A stretch of 58,349 nucleotides of DNA, taken from positions 1-58,349 of the forward strand of contig PLUM01000082.1 of assembly GCA_003165465.1 (NCBI GenBank), read 5' to 3'. Positions 25,532 to 35,372 of this stretch are shown piece by piece. The notes beneath the pieces were generated by a model, which saw nothing but the letters and a program-made list of their open reading frames with translations, was not told the DNA's origin and ran no database searches. Source of the DNA: Acidobacteriota bacterium (GTDB lineage: Bacteria; Acidobacteriota; Terriglobia; Acidiferrales; UBA7541). Made by a program: the position numbers and the translations under genes. Each line of letters begins with the position of its first letter. Positions within the stretch are counted from its first letter, which is position 1.

Positions 25532-28219
25532 TCAACGGCAAATATACCTCTCGACCAATCCGTGAACGCTCATATTATCAGTGACAGCGTCGTGAGGAAT
25601 GAGAGCGTATTTCCAGGGCTTCCCCCCAGAACTCGCAGAATAATCGCTGGCAAGTGCACACCACTTTACCGCCACATCACGCTTTGCTTTCACTTCGTCA
25701 TCGTTCATTTCGTTGGCAGCTTTCGGTTCAAGCATATATATGCAATCTGCACCCTCTGCCACAAAATCGGGTTGGTACTCGGGATGATCTGAACCCCATT
25801 TATAGAAAATCTGAAACTGTCCTTTGCGAGGCTTAAACCACTTTAGCCCCTCGCGTTCGAGGATCACTGCTAACCTGCGCTCGGAGTCAGACTGGAACTT
25901 TTCAACGGGATACAGGCAGTGCTGGAATCCCCCAAAGAGGTACTTCGCCATATTGCTCTTGTCTGGCGGGGAGACACGGTAATCCATTGGCGGTTCGTTC
26001 GCAGCAGCGGTATAAGCGGCTGGCTTGAGTTCACTGAAGCCCTTTGTGATTTTTGTCTCATATCCGCTGGCTTCCTCCCAGAAGTGCTCTTGCATTTGGG
26101 AGTGTATGAAGCGGGCGATGTCGCGCTGATAGGTGCGGAGCACCCGCCCGGTCTCAACTTCCGATAGATACGACTGAAAGTGCTTCACTGTCTGAGATGC
26201 AAGGTCATACAGGAAGTCGGCGTGGTCATCGTAGGAAACGTCGTCAAAGTCCACCAGACCACTGACGACGTAATTTTCCAATCGCTTTTCTTCTATACCG
26301 CCAACGCCAAGTGTCAGCAGTTCACGCTGGTCCGTGCGGAGATATTGAATCCAGAGTTCTTCTGATACCGCTGGATATCGCAGTGTATCCAGCTTGAGTG
26401 TGAAAGGCTTGAACCCTGATTTCACCACTCCAGTAGGCACAACGAGAATGCGAGGTATGTCAATCGTCTGCTGCTGAACCAGTTCGGCGGTCCTCGCTAC
26501 CACTGCCGCGATGTCCGGCTGTTCCGTGACACCCTCCAGGGTCAATTGCGTGGGCCTGAACTGCTCTGTAACTGTCTTCACTATCTCTGCCTGTATATCC
26601 GGCTTTGCCAAATGCGACAGCGACGGCAGCTTCTGCGGCTGGTTTTCCAGATTTCTAATGACGTCATAAGCGATCTGCGCTACTCGTTGGTCTTCCGGCT
26701 TAGTAAACTCTGGCTGAGTATTCGACCCCGCCACCATTGTGCTAGTGGTAGCTTGCTGCGGTTCGATGCCAAGTTTTGTGGCCAGTTGCGACTGTGAAAC
26801 TACGGTCACCGTCTTCTGCTGCAGTTCCTCTGGGTTCAGTACGACAGCTTTTAGCCGGATCGGAGAATCCGACTTATTTGCTTCGTCAATGATTTCCTGG
26901 AATCTGTCATGCGCCACAATATTGAGCCGGTCGACCGCCGTCACGCCGGTACGCTTTCCGTAAGGAAGCCGCAGTCCACGACCGATGGACTGTTCGATCA
27001 AAATGCGTGCGTTGGCCGCACGTAATGGGACGATGGTGTAGAGATTAGTCACGTCCCAGCCCTCTTTCAGCATGTTCACGTGGATGACGATCTCAGTCGG
27101 CTCGTCGGTGTGTTCCACCTTCAGCAGCCGAGCAATCATCTCTTCCTCTTCAGCACCGGTCTTGCTGGAGTCCACCTGGATGACTTTATCCTTGTAGCCA
27201 CCCTTAAAGAAACTGTCCGACTGGATCAGGTCAAGCAATTGCTTTGCGTGTGTTATGTCGCGCGCAATCACCAGAAGAAATGGTTTGACGATCTCGCGTG
27301 AGTTCTCACGTGCATACGTTTCCAATTGCACCTTCACACTCTCGTGCAGGCGCACGCCGTCTTCAAGTTTCAGCCGCTCAATCTCCTCGGCGGACATGCC
27401 TGCCGGATTGAAATCCTTTCGCGTGACAACCGCTGGCTCCTTCACGAAACCGTCCGCCATCGCTTGGCCGAGCGGATAATTCACGATCACGTTTTTGAAC
27501 CGTACAAGACCCTGCGCCGATTCGACGAAGGGAGTAGCGGTCAGTTCCAGTCCGAGCACTGGCTTCAGTTCGTTGATCGCTCTCACCCCGGCCGACGCCC
27601 GGTAGCGATGCGATTCATCCATCAGTAGCACAAGGTCCGGCAGTGCAGCCAGGTATTGGAAGTAACTTTCGCCGATATACTCGGACAGGCGCTTGATGCG
27701 TGGCGACTTGCCTCCACGCACCTCGGAGTTGATTTTTGAGATATTGAAGATGTTGATTTTGCACCGGAGCAGGACATCAAAGAGTGTGCTCGCCATCGCT
27801 TCGTAGTTGTCCCCGGTAATGATTGCCGGAGCGTCCGTTGCGAACTCCGAGACCCCCTTGAACACGTACTTCGGTGTGTTCGGCGTGAAGTCCATGATTA
27901 GCTTGTTGTAGATCGTTAGGTTTGGTGCCAATACAAAGAAATTGTTGATGCCGTGCGCCAGATGCAGATAGCTGATGAACGCACCCATTAGCCGCGTCTT
28001 GCCAACACCGGTAGCCAGCGCGAAACAAAGGGAAGGAAACTCCCGCTCGAAGTCGGTAACGGAAGGAAACTCCGCACGGACGGCTGCTAGGGCGGCTTCG
28101 ACATCTACATCTTTTCTCGGCGGCGCGATCTCCGTGATGCGGTCGAGGATTTCGAGCGACTGCCGCTGGGGTGGACGAAGACTCAAACGGCCAGCGATGG
28201 CGTTCACATGACGGTTCAT
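25532..28219 (-). CDS. res: Type III restriction enzyme Res subunit
   Basis: The 895-residue ATP-dependent translocase/nuclease has Walker A ATGVGKTRLMGAF (69-81), DExH box LLMDESHRYRAS, LELTATPFVES and motif VI IEQSIGRGLRLPYG. Near the C-terminus YQPDFVAEGADCIYMLEPKA supplies a PD-(D/E)xK core (PD...ExK). Together with Mod it should cut DNA between inversely oriented unmethylated sites. It is the last gene of the leftward operon and its start overlaps the mod stop by 4 nt. Confidence 0.93.
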   Translation of the reverse strand: MNRHVNAIAGRLSLRPPQRQSLEILDRITEIAPPRKDVDVEAALAAVRAEFPSVTDFEREFPSLCFALATGVGKTRLMGAFISYLHLAHGINNFFVLAPNLTIYNKLIMDFTPNTPKYVFKGVSEFATDAPAIITGDNYEAMASTLFDVLLRCKINIFNISKINSEVRGGKSPRIKRLSEYIGESYFQYLAALPDLVLLMDESHRYRASAGVRAINELKPVLGLELTATPFVESAQGLVRFKNVIVNYPLGQAMADGFVKEPAVVTRKDFNPAGMSAEEIERLKLEDGVRLHESVKVQLETYARENSREIVKPFLLVIARDITHAKQLLDLIQSDSFFKGGYKDKVIQVDSSKTGAEEEEMIARLLKVEHTDEPTEIVIHVNMLKEGWDVTNLYTIVPLRAANARILIEQSIGRGLRLPYGKRTGVTAVDRLNIVAHDRFQEIIDEANKSDSPIRLKAVVLNPEELQQKTVTVVSQSQLATKLGIEPQQATTSTMVAGSNTQPEFTKPEDQRVAQIAYDVIRNLENQPQKLPSLSHLAKPDIQAEIVKTVTEQFRPTQLTLEGVTEQPDIAAVVARTAELVQQQTIDIPRILVVPTGVVKSGFKPFTLKLDTLRYPAVSEELWIQYLRTDQRELLTLGVGGIEEKRLENYVVSGLVDFDDVSYDDHADFLYDLASQTVKHFQSYLSEVETGRVLRTYQRDIARFIHSQMQEHFWEEASGYETKITKGFSELKPAAYTAAANEPPMDYRVSPPDKSNMAKYLFGGFQHCLYPVEKFQSDSERRLAVILEREGLKWFKPRKGQFQIFYKWGSDHPEYQPDFVAEGADCIYMLEPKAANEMNDDEVKAKRDVAVKWCALASDYSASSGGKPWKYALIPHDAVTDNMSVHGLVERYICR

Positions 28220-29841
28220 TCGCCCACCTCATCGCCAAACAATGCTTGTTGTCCAGGTTTCGGCGATGCCTTGGGCAGATTCTCCACCTGCAGGCTGTAG
28301 TCGTCATGACCCCACTCACAGCGCGAGAGCACTTGCTTCGGAATCTTCCTCACGGTCAGGTTTGGATACCGATCTGCTTTGCCACGGAATGCAGTGCAAA
28401 GTACGAGCAGTGTGCGTGTTGGCCCAACCTCATCGCTCAATTGTTGCAGTTGGTCGGGATTGAGATGTGCGGTCGTCACGTAGAGGAAGTCGCGTTCCGT
28501 GGAACGGCCATGTTGCCAGTAGATTGTATCGCTCGGCAGATAGCTGAAACCCTCCAGCTTGCAGACCGCCTCGGCGAGCATTGCTGCGTTGTATTCCTTA
28601 CTGATGATCCAGTTGCCCCATCTGTCTCGGGTCAGAAGCGACGATGCAAGGTGGAAGAATCGGAATCCGCCACCGCCCTTCCAGTCCACGGCTTTTGTGA
28701 TGCCACCCTGGTCTTCGCCATCAATGACCTTTTTGATGCGTGGAATGATGTCCGTATGGATGTGCCCACCGAGTTCGATCATAATCCAGCGGCGGCCCAT
28801 CTTTTGGGCGACCGCGCCGGTTGTACCCGATCCTGCGAATGAATCGAGGACTAGATCGCCTAGGTCAGTCGAGACTTCCAGTATCTTTCGCAGCAGCCGC
28901 TCAGGTTTCGGCGTTCCGAATAAATCACTAACGACGCGCTCAGGAAAAAGGTTTTTCAATTCGTATTTTGCCTGTCTGTTATGACCTGTCTCATCAATGT
29001 CGTACCAAAGCGTCGAGGGAGGTAATCCCTTCATATCCGCGAGATACGTGCGACGTCGAATGCCAGTTTGGTCTTCCGTGAACCGTATTTCGCCGGATGC
29101 AATCTTCTCCATCATCGTCTCCCTGGCCCAACGCCAGCCTTTGTTTGGCGGTTTGATTACATTTCCATTCGGCGCAGTGATATTGAACATTAGGTTCGGC
29201 CGGGGATTGGGGGAATTGAGAGGGTTGCCATCAAACCAAGGACCGCGAGGATCGTTATCTGGATTCTTAAAGTGCGTTCTCTTTCCTTCCGAATCAAGTT
29301 TCTTCGTGATCCAGTCTGAATGTTTCGAGTACGCAAGAATATAGTTGTGGTCCACCGAAAATTGTTTGGCGTCATTATTGCTATTATCTGTCGAACGCCA
29401 AACGACCGATGCAATGAAACAATCCCGCCCAAATATTTCGTCACACAATACCTTCAGGTAATGCGCCTCATTGTCATCAATCGTGATCCAGAGCGAGCCA
29501 TCTTCCGACAGCAAACGTCGAAGCAACTCTACGCGGTCCCGCATCAGCGACAGCCATATGGAATGTTCCATTCCATCATCAAAATGAGTAAATGCACTTC
29601 CGGTATTGTATGGCGGGTCGATGAAGACACATTTCACCCTGCCAGTGAATTCCTGCTCCAGTGCTTTTAGCGCGAGCAAGTTATCGCCAATAATCAGGCG
29701 GTTGTCGAATATGTCGTTTTCCGTTATTCGATGCGCGGCATGATATGAGTTCTGCGGGTCTTCCAGCAAGATCCGTGGCTCCAGCTTCGGCCGGTTCTCT
29801 TTGCCAATCCACGTCAATTCCAGTTTCTGTCTGTTGCTCAT
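28216..29841 (-). CDS. mod: Type III DNA methyltransferase Mod subunit
   Basis: The 541-residue N6-adenine methyltransferase shows motif IV DPPYNTG (75-81) before motif I LDSFAGSGTTGAV, the circularly permuted beta-class order of type III Mod proteins. The region between (about residues 150-290) would hold the target recognition domain. It starts inside the AIPR stop (4-nt overlap) and overlaps res by 4 nt, so stoichiometry is set by coupled translation. Confidence 0.94.
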   Translation of the reverse strand: MSNRQKLELTWIGKENRPKLEPRILLEDPQNSYHAAHRITENDIFDNRLIIGDNLLALKALEQEFTGRVKCVFIDPPYNTGSAFTHFDDGMEHSIWLSLMRDRVELLRRLLSEDGSLWITIDDNEAHYLKVLCDEIFGRDCFIASVVWRSTDNSNNDAKQFSVDHNYILAYSKHSDWITKKLDSEGKRTHFKNPDNDPRGPWFDGNPLNSPNPRPNLMFNITAPNGNVIKPPNKGWRWARETMMEKIASGEIRFTEDQTGIRRRTYLADMKGLPPSTLWYDIDETGHNRQAKYELKNLFPERVVSDLFGTPKPERLLRKILEVSTDLGDLVLDSFAGSGTTGAVAQKMGRRWIMIELGGHIHTDIIPRIKKVIDGEDQGGITKAVDWKGGGGFRFFHLASSLLTRDRWGNWIISKEYNAAMLAEAVCKLEGFSYLPSDTIYWQHGRSTERDFLYVTTAHLNPDQLQQLSDEVGPTRTLLVLCTAFRGKADRYPNLTVRKIPKQVLSRCEWGHDDYSLQVENLPKASPKPGQQALFGDEVGE

Positions 29842-31625
29842 GCCAGATTTCCGATCTGGGGGGCCTTTGAAACCAGATACGCAAAGAGGTCTTCAGGATA
29901 TGGCTGCCCCGACTTCTGCTGCTTTATCTTATGGCCGATAACCTCATCGTCCTTCAGATTGTAGTGCTCGATTGCAATGCCTTGCACAAGCGGTATCACG
30001 TCGCCTTGATTCCGGAAGAGTGCCAATGGTCCGCGTTTGACCAGTTTCGTCTTTTCGAGATGTATTTGGCGGAGTTTATCAAATGGACTGCTCAATTCCG
30101 TCGTCAACTTTTTTTCATCAATAAGAGCAGCGCTAGCAATGACTGAACTCACGCGTTTAGCAAGTATCCACGCCACAGCATAGTTTCCATGCTTATAAAT
30201 GAGCCGATCCAGCTTACCCGCTGCTTGTCCACTCTCATTCCCCATCCTCTTTTGGATATAGCGATTCACACGGACTGCATTGGCCAATTTCATTCCAGTT
30301 AGCCCGGATGGGAAAAGCGCTTTGTACTGAATCGATGTCGTATCAAGGAGGATAGCCGGTTCCTTTTTCAGCCAAACTATGTAACGAGGATCATCCATAA
30401 GCATTGCTAATGCTTGAGCAGCCTCATCAATACCGATTCGCGAGAGGTCACCGCCAGCATCTGCTACTCCCGCTTTGTAGGCATAGTGAATGCTGAAATA
30501 AGCCAACTCCCGCCTCAACCGCTCCTGTCCGTCATCCAGCGCAGCAAAGTCCGATAACTGAACCGGATTTTGATGATTTCTCGCCCTCGTGACAGACTTC
30601 CCAAAAGCCCCGTCGGAGTCCGCCTTAATGATCGTTAGCGATACACGCGCACTGGAAATATCACTAAGCTTGTGATTCTCAAGATAACTCGCGGACGATG
30701 CAATTGTCTGTGCGCCGTTGATTACGGACAATCCACGCAGTTTGAGTCGCTTTCCAGCTTTCTTTTGGCTCTTTGGCTCAATGGAGTCACAGAGCATCGT
30801 GACACCATTGTTGAGATAGAGAAAGTCTTGGGGCGAAGCCGCGAGTGTTTTTTGGATCGAAGTGTACACATCTTTCTTATGACCTAGAAATGTGCGGATG
30901 TTCCTTTCATATAAAGCGTTCCCATATTTGTTATGAAGGTTGATCAGTGTTTCAAGCTTGATTAAACCGAAGTACGTAACGCGAGGTTCCTGAACACCAG
31001 AGCACTTGTGGACTGTCAGATCTAAGTTAATCTTTTCGGAGCCCTTTCCGCCCTGTAGGTCCGCAATGGTTCGTACAGCATCATACTCAACGATTGTGCC
31101 CACCAAGCGCTCTTCGCCAAGCTCTTCGTCGGACAGAAGCTCTGCGAGTGCGCCTTGGGCATGATGACTAATGCCGGAGCCAGTGTGTGCTACAACTAGC
31201 TGGATGTGGCTACAGTTTTCAACTGCGTCTTCAATCTCAGTCACGCGGGTTTCCACATTTCTATTGAACCCGCTAAAATCCACTCTGACTAGTTTTCTGG
31301 CGCCTTGACAGAATGCTAGAGCCTCATCTTGGCTGAATTGTTCGGAAGCCTTGAGTTTCGCCTGGACGAGATAAAGCGTTTCTTTAGGTGCGTCATAATA
31401 GATGGCGTCGATGCCGTAGTCATCGAAGTCATCGACGACAGATTTGGCAGCATCTACTTTCGACACGCCACAGATGTTGTGAAGTGCGAATGCACTAAAT
31501 GCACGCGAGCGGTTCTTTCGACGCTGCTCTTCCGCAGGTTTAGTGGTATCTAGCAACGGCGGCAGAAATGGGACGAACTCTGAATCGAGCGCAGTCTCGA
31601 GCAAAACAAAATATTGGTCATCCAA
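29838..31625 (-). CDS. AIPR-family protein (abortive infection phage resistance)
   Basis: The 595-residue protein has an N-terminal nuclease-like segment (DDFDDYGIDAIYYDAPKETL followed by YLVQAKLK, a D-x(n)-(Q)xK arrangement) and the AIPR core: FLYLNNGVTMLCDSIEPK, LRGLSVINGAQTIAS and a Lys/Arg-rich end. AIPR proteins are known from phage-resistance loci and often sit beside restriction systems. Here it lies between the SNF2 helicase gene (50 nt) and mod (4-nt overlap), so it is part of the same unit. The nuclease role is my inference from the D...QxK motif. Confidence 0.88.
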   Translation of the reverse strand: MDDQYFVLLETALDSEFVPFLPPLLDTTKPAEEQRRKNRSRAFSAFALHNICGVSKVDAAKSVVDDFDDYGIDAIYYDAPKETLYLVQAKLKASEQFSQDEALAFCQGARKLVRVDFSGFNRNVETRVTEIEDAVENCSHIQLVVAHTGSGISHHAQGALAELLSDEELGEERLVGTIVEYDAVRTIADLQGGKGSEKINLDLTVHKCSGVQEPRVTYFGLIKLETLINLHNKYGNALYERNIRTFLGHKKDVYTSIQKTLAASPQDFLYLNNGVTMLCDSIEPKSQKKAGKRLKLRGLSVINGAQTIASSASYLENHKLSDISSARVSLTIIKADSDGAFGKSVTRARNHQNPVQLSDFAALDDGQERLRRELAYFSIHYAYKAGVADAGGDLSRIGIDEAAQALAMLMDDPRYIVWLKKEPAILLDTTSIQYKALFPSGLTGMKLANAVRVNRYIQKRMGNESGQAAGKLDRLIYKHGNYAVAWILAKRVSSVIASAALIDEKKLTTELSSPFDKLRQIHLEKTKLVKRGPLALFRNQGDVIPLVQGIAIEHYNLKDDEVIGHKIKQQKSGQPYPEDLFAYLVSKAPQIGNLA

Positions 31626-31675
31626 GGCGAATAATCCTCACTCTTTCCAGAACTATTTCGGGAACGTCTCACATG

Positions 31676-34537
31676 CTATGCGATTGACCAATGTATTAGA
31701 AATAAAAGTTGGGTATGACATCGCTGTAATAATTTCCCTTCAATCTGAGAAATCAAGTCATCCCTCTGTTTGTCCACCTTATCCTGGGCCTCGAACAGGG
31801 AGCGCCGCTTCTCGTTGCGCTCCGATTCCAAGGCGCGAATCTGCTTCTGGCAAGTGAGCTTGTCTTCCAGAGTTAGAGCCGTTGTCGAGGCCCGTCTCGA
31901 TTCCTTGACCTGGCGGTCTAGTTCTTTTAGCTCGCGTTCGAGGCCCAGCTTCAGGTCGTCGGCCCAACCGTCCAGTTTGTCCGCTTCCGCTGCAAAGAAG
32001 TTGGCATTGCGCTCCGAAATGTCCTTCTGGATGGCTGCTTGCCGTGCGCTGGCCTGCTTTTTTAGTTCTTCGCTCAAGCTCTCGGTTGCAGTCTGCGGAG
32101 CCGCAATCGTTCCAGGCAGGCTCAGCATACGGAGCATCACTTGATCGTCCAACTCTACGCCAAAGTCAGTAAGCCCCGCGAAGATCAAATGGTCTTCCGC
32201 CTGGTCGAGCGCTTCAACAGATAGGAGCGACAAGGCGAGCCAGCCAGATTTACCCACCAAGGGTTCGAGAAGGGAGACCTTACCACTGTGCTTCCCATAG
32301 TCGAAGCGGATCTCGACAGGCGGGAGATCGCGCGCTTTTGCCTGTTCCAAAACCGCCTCGGCCAACGGATGGTTCAACCGGTAGAGGTGCGCCTCACCGG
32401 AGCGGCGGGGCAACTCGTAAAGGCCAAGCGGAATATCACTACCTTTGTTCGGGAATGGGCATGTTTTGAGCCTGAAGGCAGAGTCACCCACGAACTCAGC
32501 ATATCCACTCAGTTCATACTCGGTGATTTGCATTAGCAGGCGTTCAAAGCGATTGAGATACGCCCTGGAAGCCTCATCGCGGACTCTGAGCTTGTCGCGG
32601 ACCTCGTCGTCAAAGTTCTCCAGCAGCTTGCGCCGCGTGGAAGTCATCGCCTCGCTGATCTCCAGACCGAGTTCGAGCTGGAGTTGGTCAAAGGCGGACT
32701 TAATCTGCTCAGGCTGGCGGCAGCGTTGATAGATATCGACGATACGCTTCTCAAAATCAACGCCGGACTCAATCGCGCCTAGCACCTCATCGCTGGCACC
32801 GAAGACACCTTCAAAGAGCTGGAACTTTTCGGAAAGAAGCTCGAAGACTCGTTTGTCGGCGGCATTGTTCCGATTGAGGAAGTTGACCACGACAACATCG
32901 TGCTTCTGGCCGTAGCGATGGCAACGTCCGATACGCTGCTCGATACGTTGCGGATTCCAGGGTAGGTCATAATTCACCACAAGCGAGCAGAACTGAAGGT
33001 TGATGCCCTCCGCGCCTGCTTCCGTGGCGATCATGATGCGACCCTCCTCTCGGAAGTAGTCCACGAGTGCCGAGCGCATATCTGCTGTGCGCGATCCTGT
33101 GACACGGTCTGTCCCTTGGTGGCGCTGGAGCCAAGCGGTGTATATCGCTTTGGAGCGATCATCGGTGTTGGAGCCATTAAAGAGAACGATGCCTTCAGCA
33201 AACGGACTGTCGGCCAGGACTCGCAGGAGATAGCTTTGAGTACGGCGGGATTCGGTAAAGATGATCGCCTTTTCTTCCGCCCCAATCTGCCGGGCCTTGC
33301 CAAAGGCAATGGCGAGTGCTTTGAGTAGAGCCTTACCTTTGGCGTTGTGCTGGATGGAAGACGCAAGCTGTGCGAACTGTTCGAGGTCAGCGATCTCCCG
33401 TTCGAGCGCCGTCCTGTCCGTTTCTGATAGTAGCTGAGGAGAAGAGTCGTCTGTCCACTCCTCGGCTGTCTCGCCGAGCGCTTCGTAGTCTTTGTCCAGA
33501 TCGTCTTCGAGTGAATTGGCAGGCTCTTGCTTGACAAGTTTGGTCCTGAGCCGGTTCGCCATCGACGATAGCGCGCCGGCGATGGCGAAAGTGGAAGAAG
33601 CAAGCAGCTTGCGCAAAACCAATGTCATCAGGGAGCGTTGGCTAGCAGGCAAAGCCTGAAGATTGTCACGCATCAGGTATTCGGAAACGAGTTGGTAAAG
33701 GCGATCTTCACTTTCTTCCGGTGTGAAATTTTCCAACAAAGGCATTCGCTTAGTGAACGGGATGTAGCTGGTCACCTGCCGTCGCAGCGTGCGGTGGCAG
33801 ACTGGTTTCAAACGGGCTTTTAGTGTCTGAAACACTGCTTCCTGACTGAGGTTGGCGAATTGCTCTTTGAAACTCTTAAGATCTCCGAAGGTGCGCTCAT
33901 CAATGAAGCTCACCAGACCGAAGAGTTCTAGTAACGAGTTTTGCAAAGGTGTCGCGGTTAGAAGCAGCTTTGGCGCATTGGCCAGCGCCAGCTTCAATGT
34001 GTTGGCGATGACATTGCTGGGTTTGTAGACGTTGCGCAGGCGGTGCGCCTCATCAATCACCACAAGGTCCCAGGCGGTGTTGGCCACGTCCGCTGCCTTA
34101 CCACGTGCAAATTGGTAAGAGCAGATGACAATCTCCTTTGACTCAAAAGGGCGAAAATCTCCATTTTTGATGGCCGCGTTGTAGGACTTGGCTTCAAGAA
34201 TCCGGCAGGGCAGGAAGAATTTCTCGGTTACTTCCTGATACCACTGCTTGCGGAGGTTCGATGGAGTGATGACGAGGATGCGTCGCTTGCGCTCAGCCCA
34301 TTTTTGGGAGAGCACCAGACCGGCTTCAATGGTCTTGCCAAGTCCGACTTCGTCAGCCAGAAGTGCGCCCTTTGCAAGTGGCGACTGGAATGCAAATAAC
34401 GCCGCGTCAACTTGATGAGGATTCAGGTCTACTTGTGCGCTGGCAACAGCACCTGCAAGTTTCTCGGCACTATCGGAAGGATAGCGCCTGGTGAGTTCGT
34501 GCGCGAAATACTTCGCGTGATATGGCGTCAGACTCAT
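31676..34537 (-). CDS. SNF2-family helicase
   Basis: The 953-residue RapA/SNF2-like translocase has DEVGLGKTIEAGLVL (62-76), DEAH box LVVIDEAHRLRN, LLLTATPLQNSLLELFGLV, and motifs V-VI ATEAGAEGINLQFC and PQRIEQRIGRCHRYGQ. The last ~180 residues are strongly coiled-coil (ASARQAAIQKDISERNANFF and following). SNF2 helicases of this kind recur with type III-like methyltransferases in defence islands. Its start overlaps the small upstream gene by 4 nt. It may extend or regulate the Mod-Res reaction. Confidence 0.92.
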   Translation of the reverse strand: MSLTPYHAKYFAHELTRRYPSDSAEKLAGAVASAQVDLNPHQVDAALFAFQSPLAKGALLADEVGLGKTIEAGLVLSQKWAERKRRILVITPSNLRKQWYQEVTEKFFLPCRILEAKSYNAAIKNGDFRPFESKEIVICSYQFARGKAADVANTAWDLVVIDEAHRLRNVYKPSNVIANTLKLALANAPKLLLTATPLQNSLLELFGLVSFIDERTFGDLKSFKEQFANLSQEAVFQTLKARLKPVCHRTLRRQVTSYIPFTKRMPLLENFTPEESEDRLYQLVSEYLMRDNLQALPASQRSLMTLVLRKLLASSTFAIAGALSSMANRLRTKLVKQEPANSLEDDLDKDYEALGETAEEWTDDSSPQLLSETDRTALEREIADLEQFAQLASSIQHNAKGKALLKALAIAFGKARQIGAEEKAIIFTESRRTQSYLLRVLADSPFAEGIVLFNGSNTDDRSKAIYTAWLQRHQGTDRVTGSRTADMRSALVDYFREEGRIMIATEAGAEGINLQFCSLVVNYDLPWNPQRIEQRIGRCHRYGQKHDVVVVNFLNRNNAADKRVFELLSEKFQLFEGVFGASDEVLGAIESGVDFEKRIVDIYQRCRQPEQIKSAFDQLQLELGLEISEAMTSTRRKLLENFDDEVRDKLRVRDEASRAYLNRFERLLMQITEYELSGYAEFVGDSAFRLKTCPFPNKGSDIPLGLYELPRRSGEAHLYRLNHPLAEAVLEQAKARDLPPVEIRFDYGKHSGKVSLLEPLVGKSGWLALSLLSVEALDQAEDHLIFAGLTDFGVELDDQVMLRMLSLPGTIAAPQTATESLSEELKKQASARQAAIQKDISERNANFFAAEADKLDGWADDLKLGLERELKELDRQVKESRRASTTALTLEDKLTCQKQIRALESERNEKRRSLFEAQDKVDKQRDDLISQIEGKLLQRCHTQLLFLIHWSIA

Positions 34538-34743
34538 GGTATGTCCTGCCTTAGCTCCTCGTGCAGGAGCCTGTCTAACGACCTCAATTTTGCTTCATCA
34601 TCGAGTTTATATCTCACCTCACCGGGGAAAAGCACAATCTGGCGCGACGCCCTTGTTGACACACCCGACTTTTCCTTCGATGTTAGGATTGCGCTATTTG
34701 CCGCACTACTCTTCTCTAGAGCAATGGCCTCTGACCCATTCAA
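34534..34743 (-). CDS. Small protein at the head of the SNF2-AIPR-Mod-Res operon
   Basis: A 69-residue frame ends by overlapping the SNF2 start (ATGA), the coupling seen elsewhere in this operon. The C-terminal YKLDDEAKLRSLDRLLHEEL is helical and charged. I do not recognise it with certainty. In related loci a larger gene (DUF4391-type) often occupies this place, so this may be its remaining C-terminal piece. No upstream extension in frame is visible. Confidence 0.5.
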   Translation of the reverse strand: MNGSEAIALEKSSAANSAILTSKEKSGVSTRASRQIVLFPGEVRYKLDDEAKLRSLDRLLHEELRQDIP

Positions 34744-35205
34744 TGCATCAACTATTGGATTGATGAATGATCAGATCATACGTTGAAGTTCCAAGTGTTG
34801 TCGATGCCATTACCGATGACAGTGCATCTGTCCGCTGCATTTCAATGCCATGAAGAAATGTAATCCTCTCGCTCAGACTTCGCCTTTGCCCTCCGGGACT
34901 GTGTCTCGTACCAGCGGAAGCGACAACTGCGACCCTCCAAACAAATACGGCGCTGAGAGACAGTGGCTCTCTGTTTCAGTACAAGTTCAAATGCAAATCG
35001 ATTGGCGCTGGCTCGCCGCGGCCTCGGCCTTCCTTCTGCAACTCCTAAGGTGAGCTATGCTCCGGTGGAAAGTTTTACGCCTCCACCGGACTCTCCGGAC
35101 GCCACCGCCGCGAACCAACCGCGCAGAACACTTACTATCTTCATCCCCCCAGCCCATGTCCATGCCCTTCCGCCGAAAACCGTGCGCCTGCTCCGTCCGC
35201 TTGTT
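34744..35205. other. Non-coding region ahead of leader copy 2
   Basis: I see no convincing gene in these ~460 bp. The region separates divergent units (SNF2 operon leftward, WGR-ligase rightward), so it must hold both promoters, but I found no consensus pair. It contains a perfect 9-bp hairpin, TCCGGTGGA (35061-35069) and TCCACCGGA (35082-35090), with a 12-nt loop. Confidence 0.6.
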
Positions 35206-35310
35206 CTGTCAAGGGTTTCCGCTTCGCTCCAACTGAACGCCACATAAAACGTGGCGCCCTTGACAGCGCGGAGCGGCCAGGCGCGAAGCGTCGGCTATGA
35301 AGGGCATTTG
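35206..35310 (+). promoter_or_regulatory. Repeated structured leader, copy 2 (upstream of WGR-ligase gene)
   Basis: Stem CTGTCAAGGG (35206-35215) / CCCTTGACAG (35257-35266) encloses the same TTTCCGCTTCGCTCCAA loop start as copy 1, plus an inner 6-bp stem CGCCAC/GTGGCG (35238-35243, 35251-35256). GCTATGAAGGGCATTTG follows at 35294-35310, 27 nt past the stem (26 nt in copy 1). GC-rich flanks (GCGCCTG 5' and CAGGCGC 3') can extend the stem. Confidence 0.7.
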
Positions 35311-35372
35311 TTTTTTGTGCAGCAAAGTGCCGCTGCCCAGGAAGCAAAACGCCAAATACAAAGGAGCGAACA

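Noticed and set aside
34963..35247. 94-codon plus-strand frame before leader copy 2
   Set aside because: No ribosome site, composition unlike coding sequence, and it runs into the structured leader.
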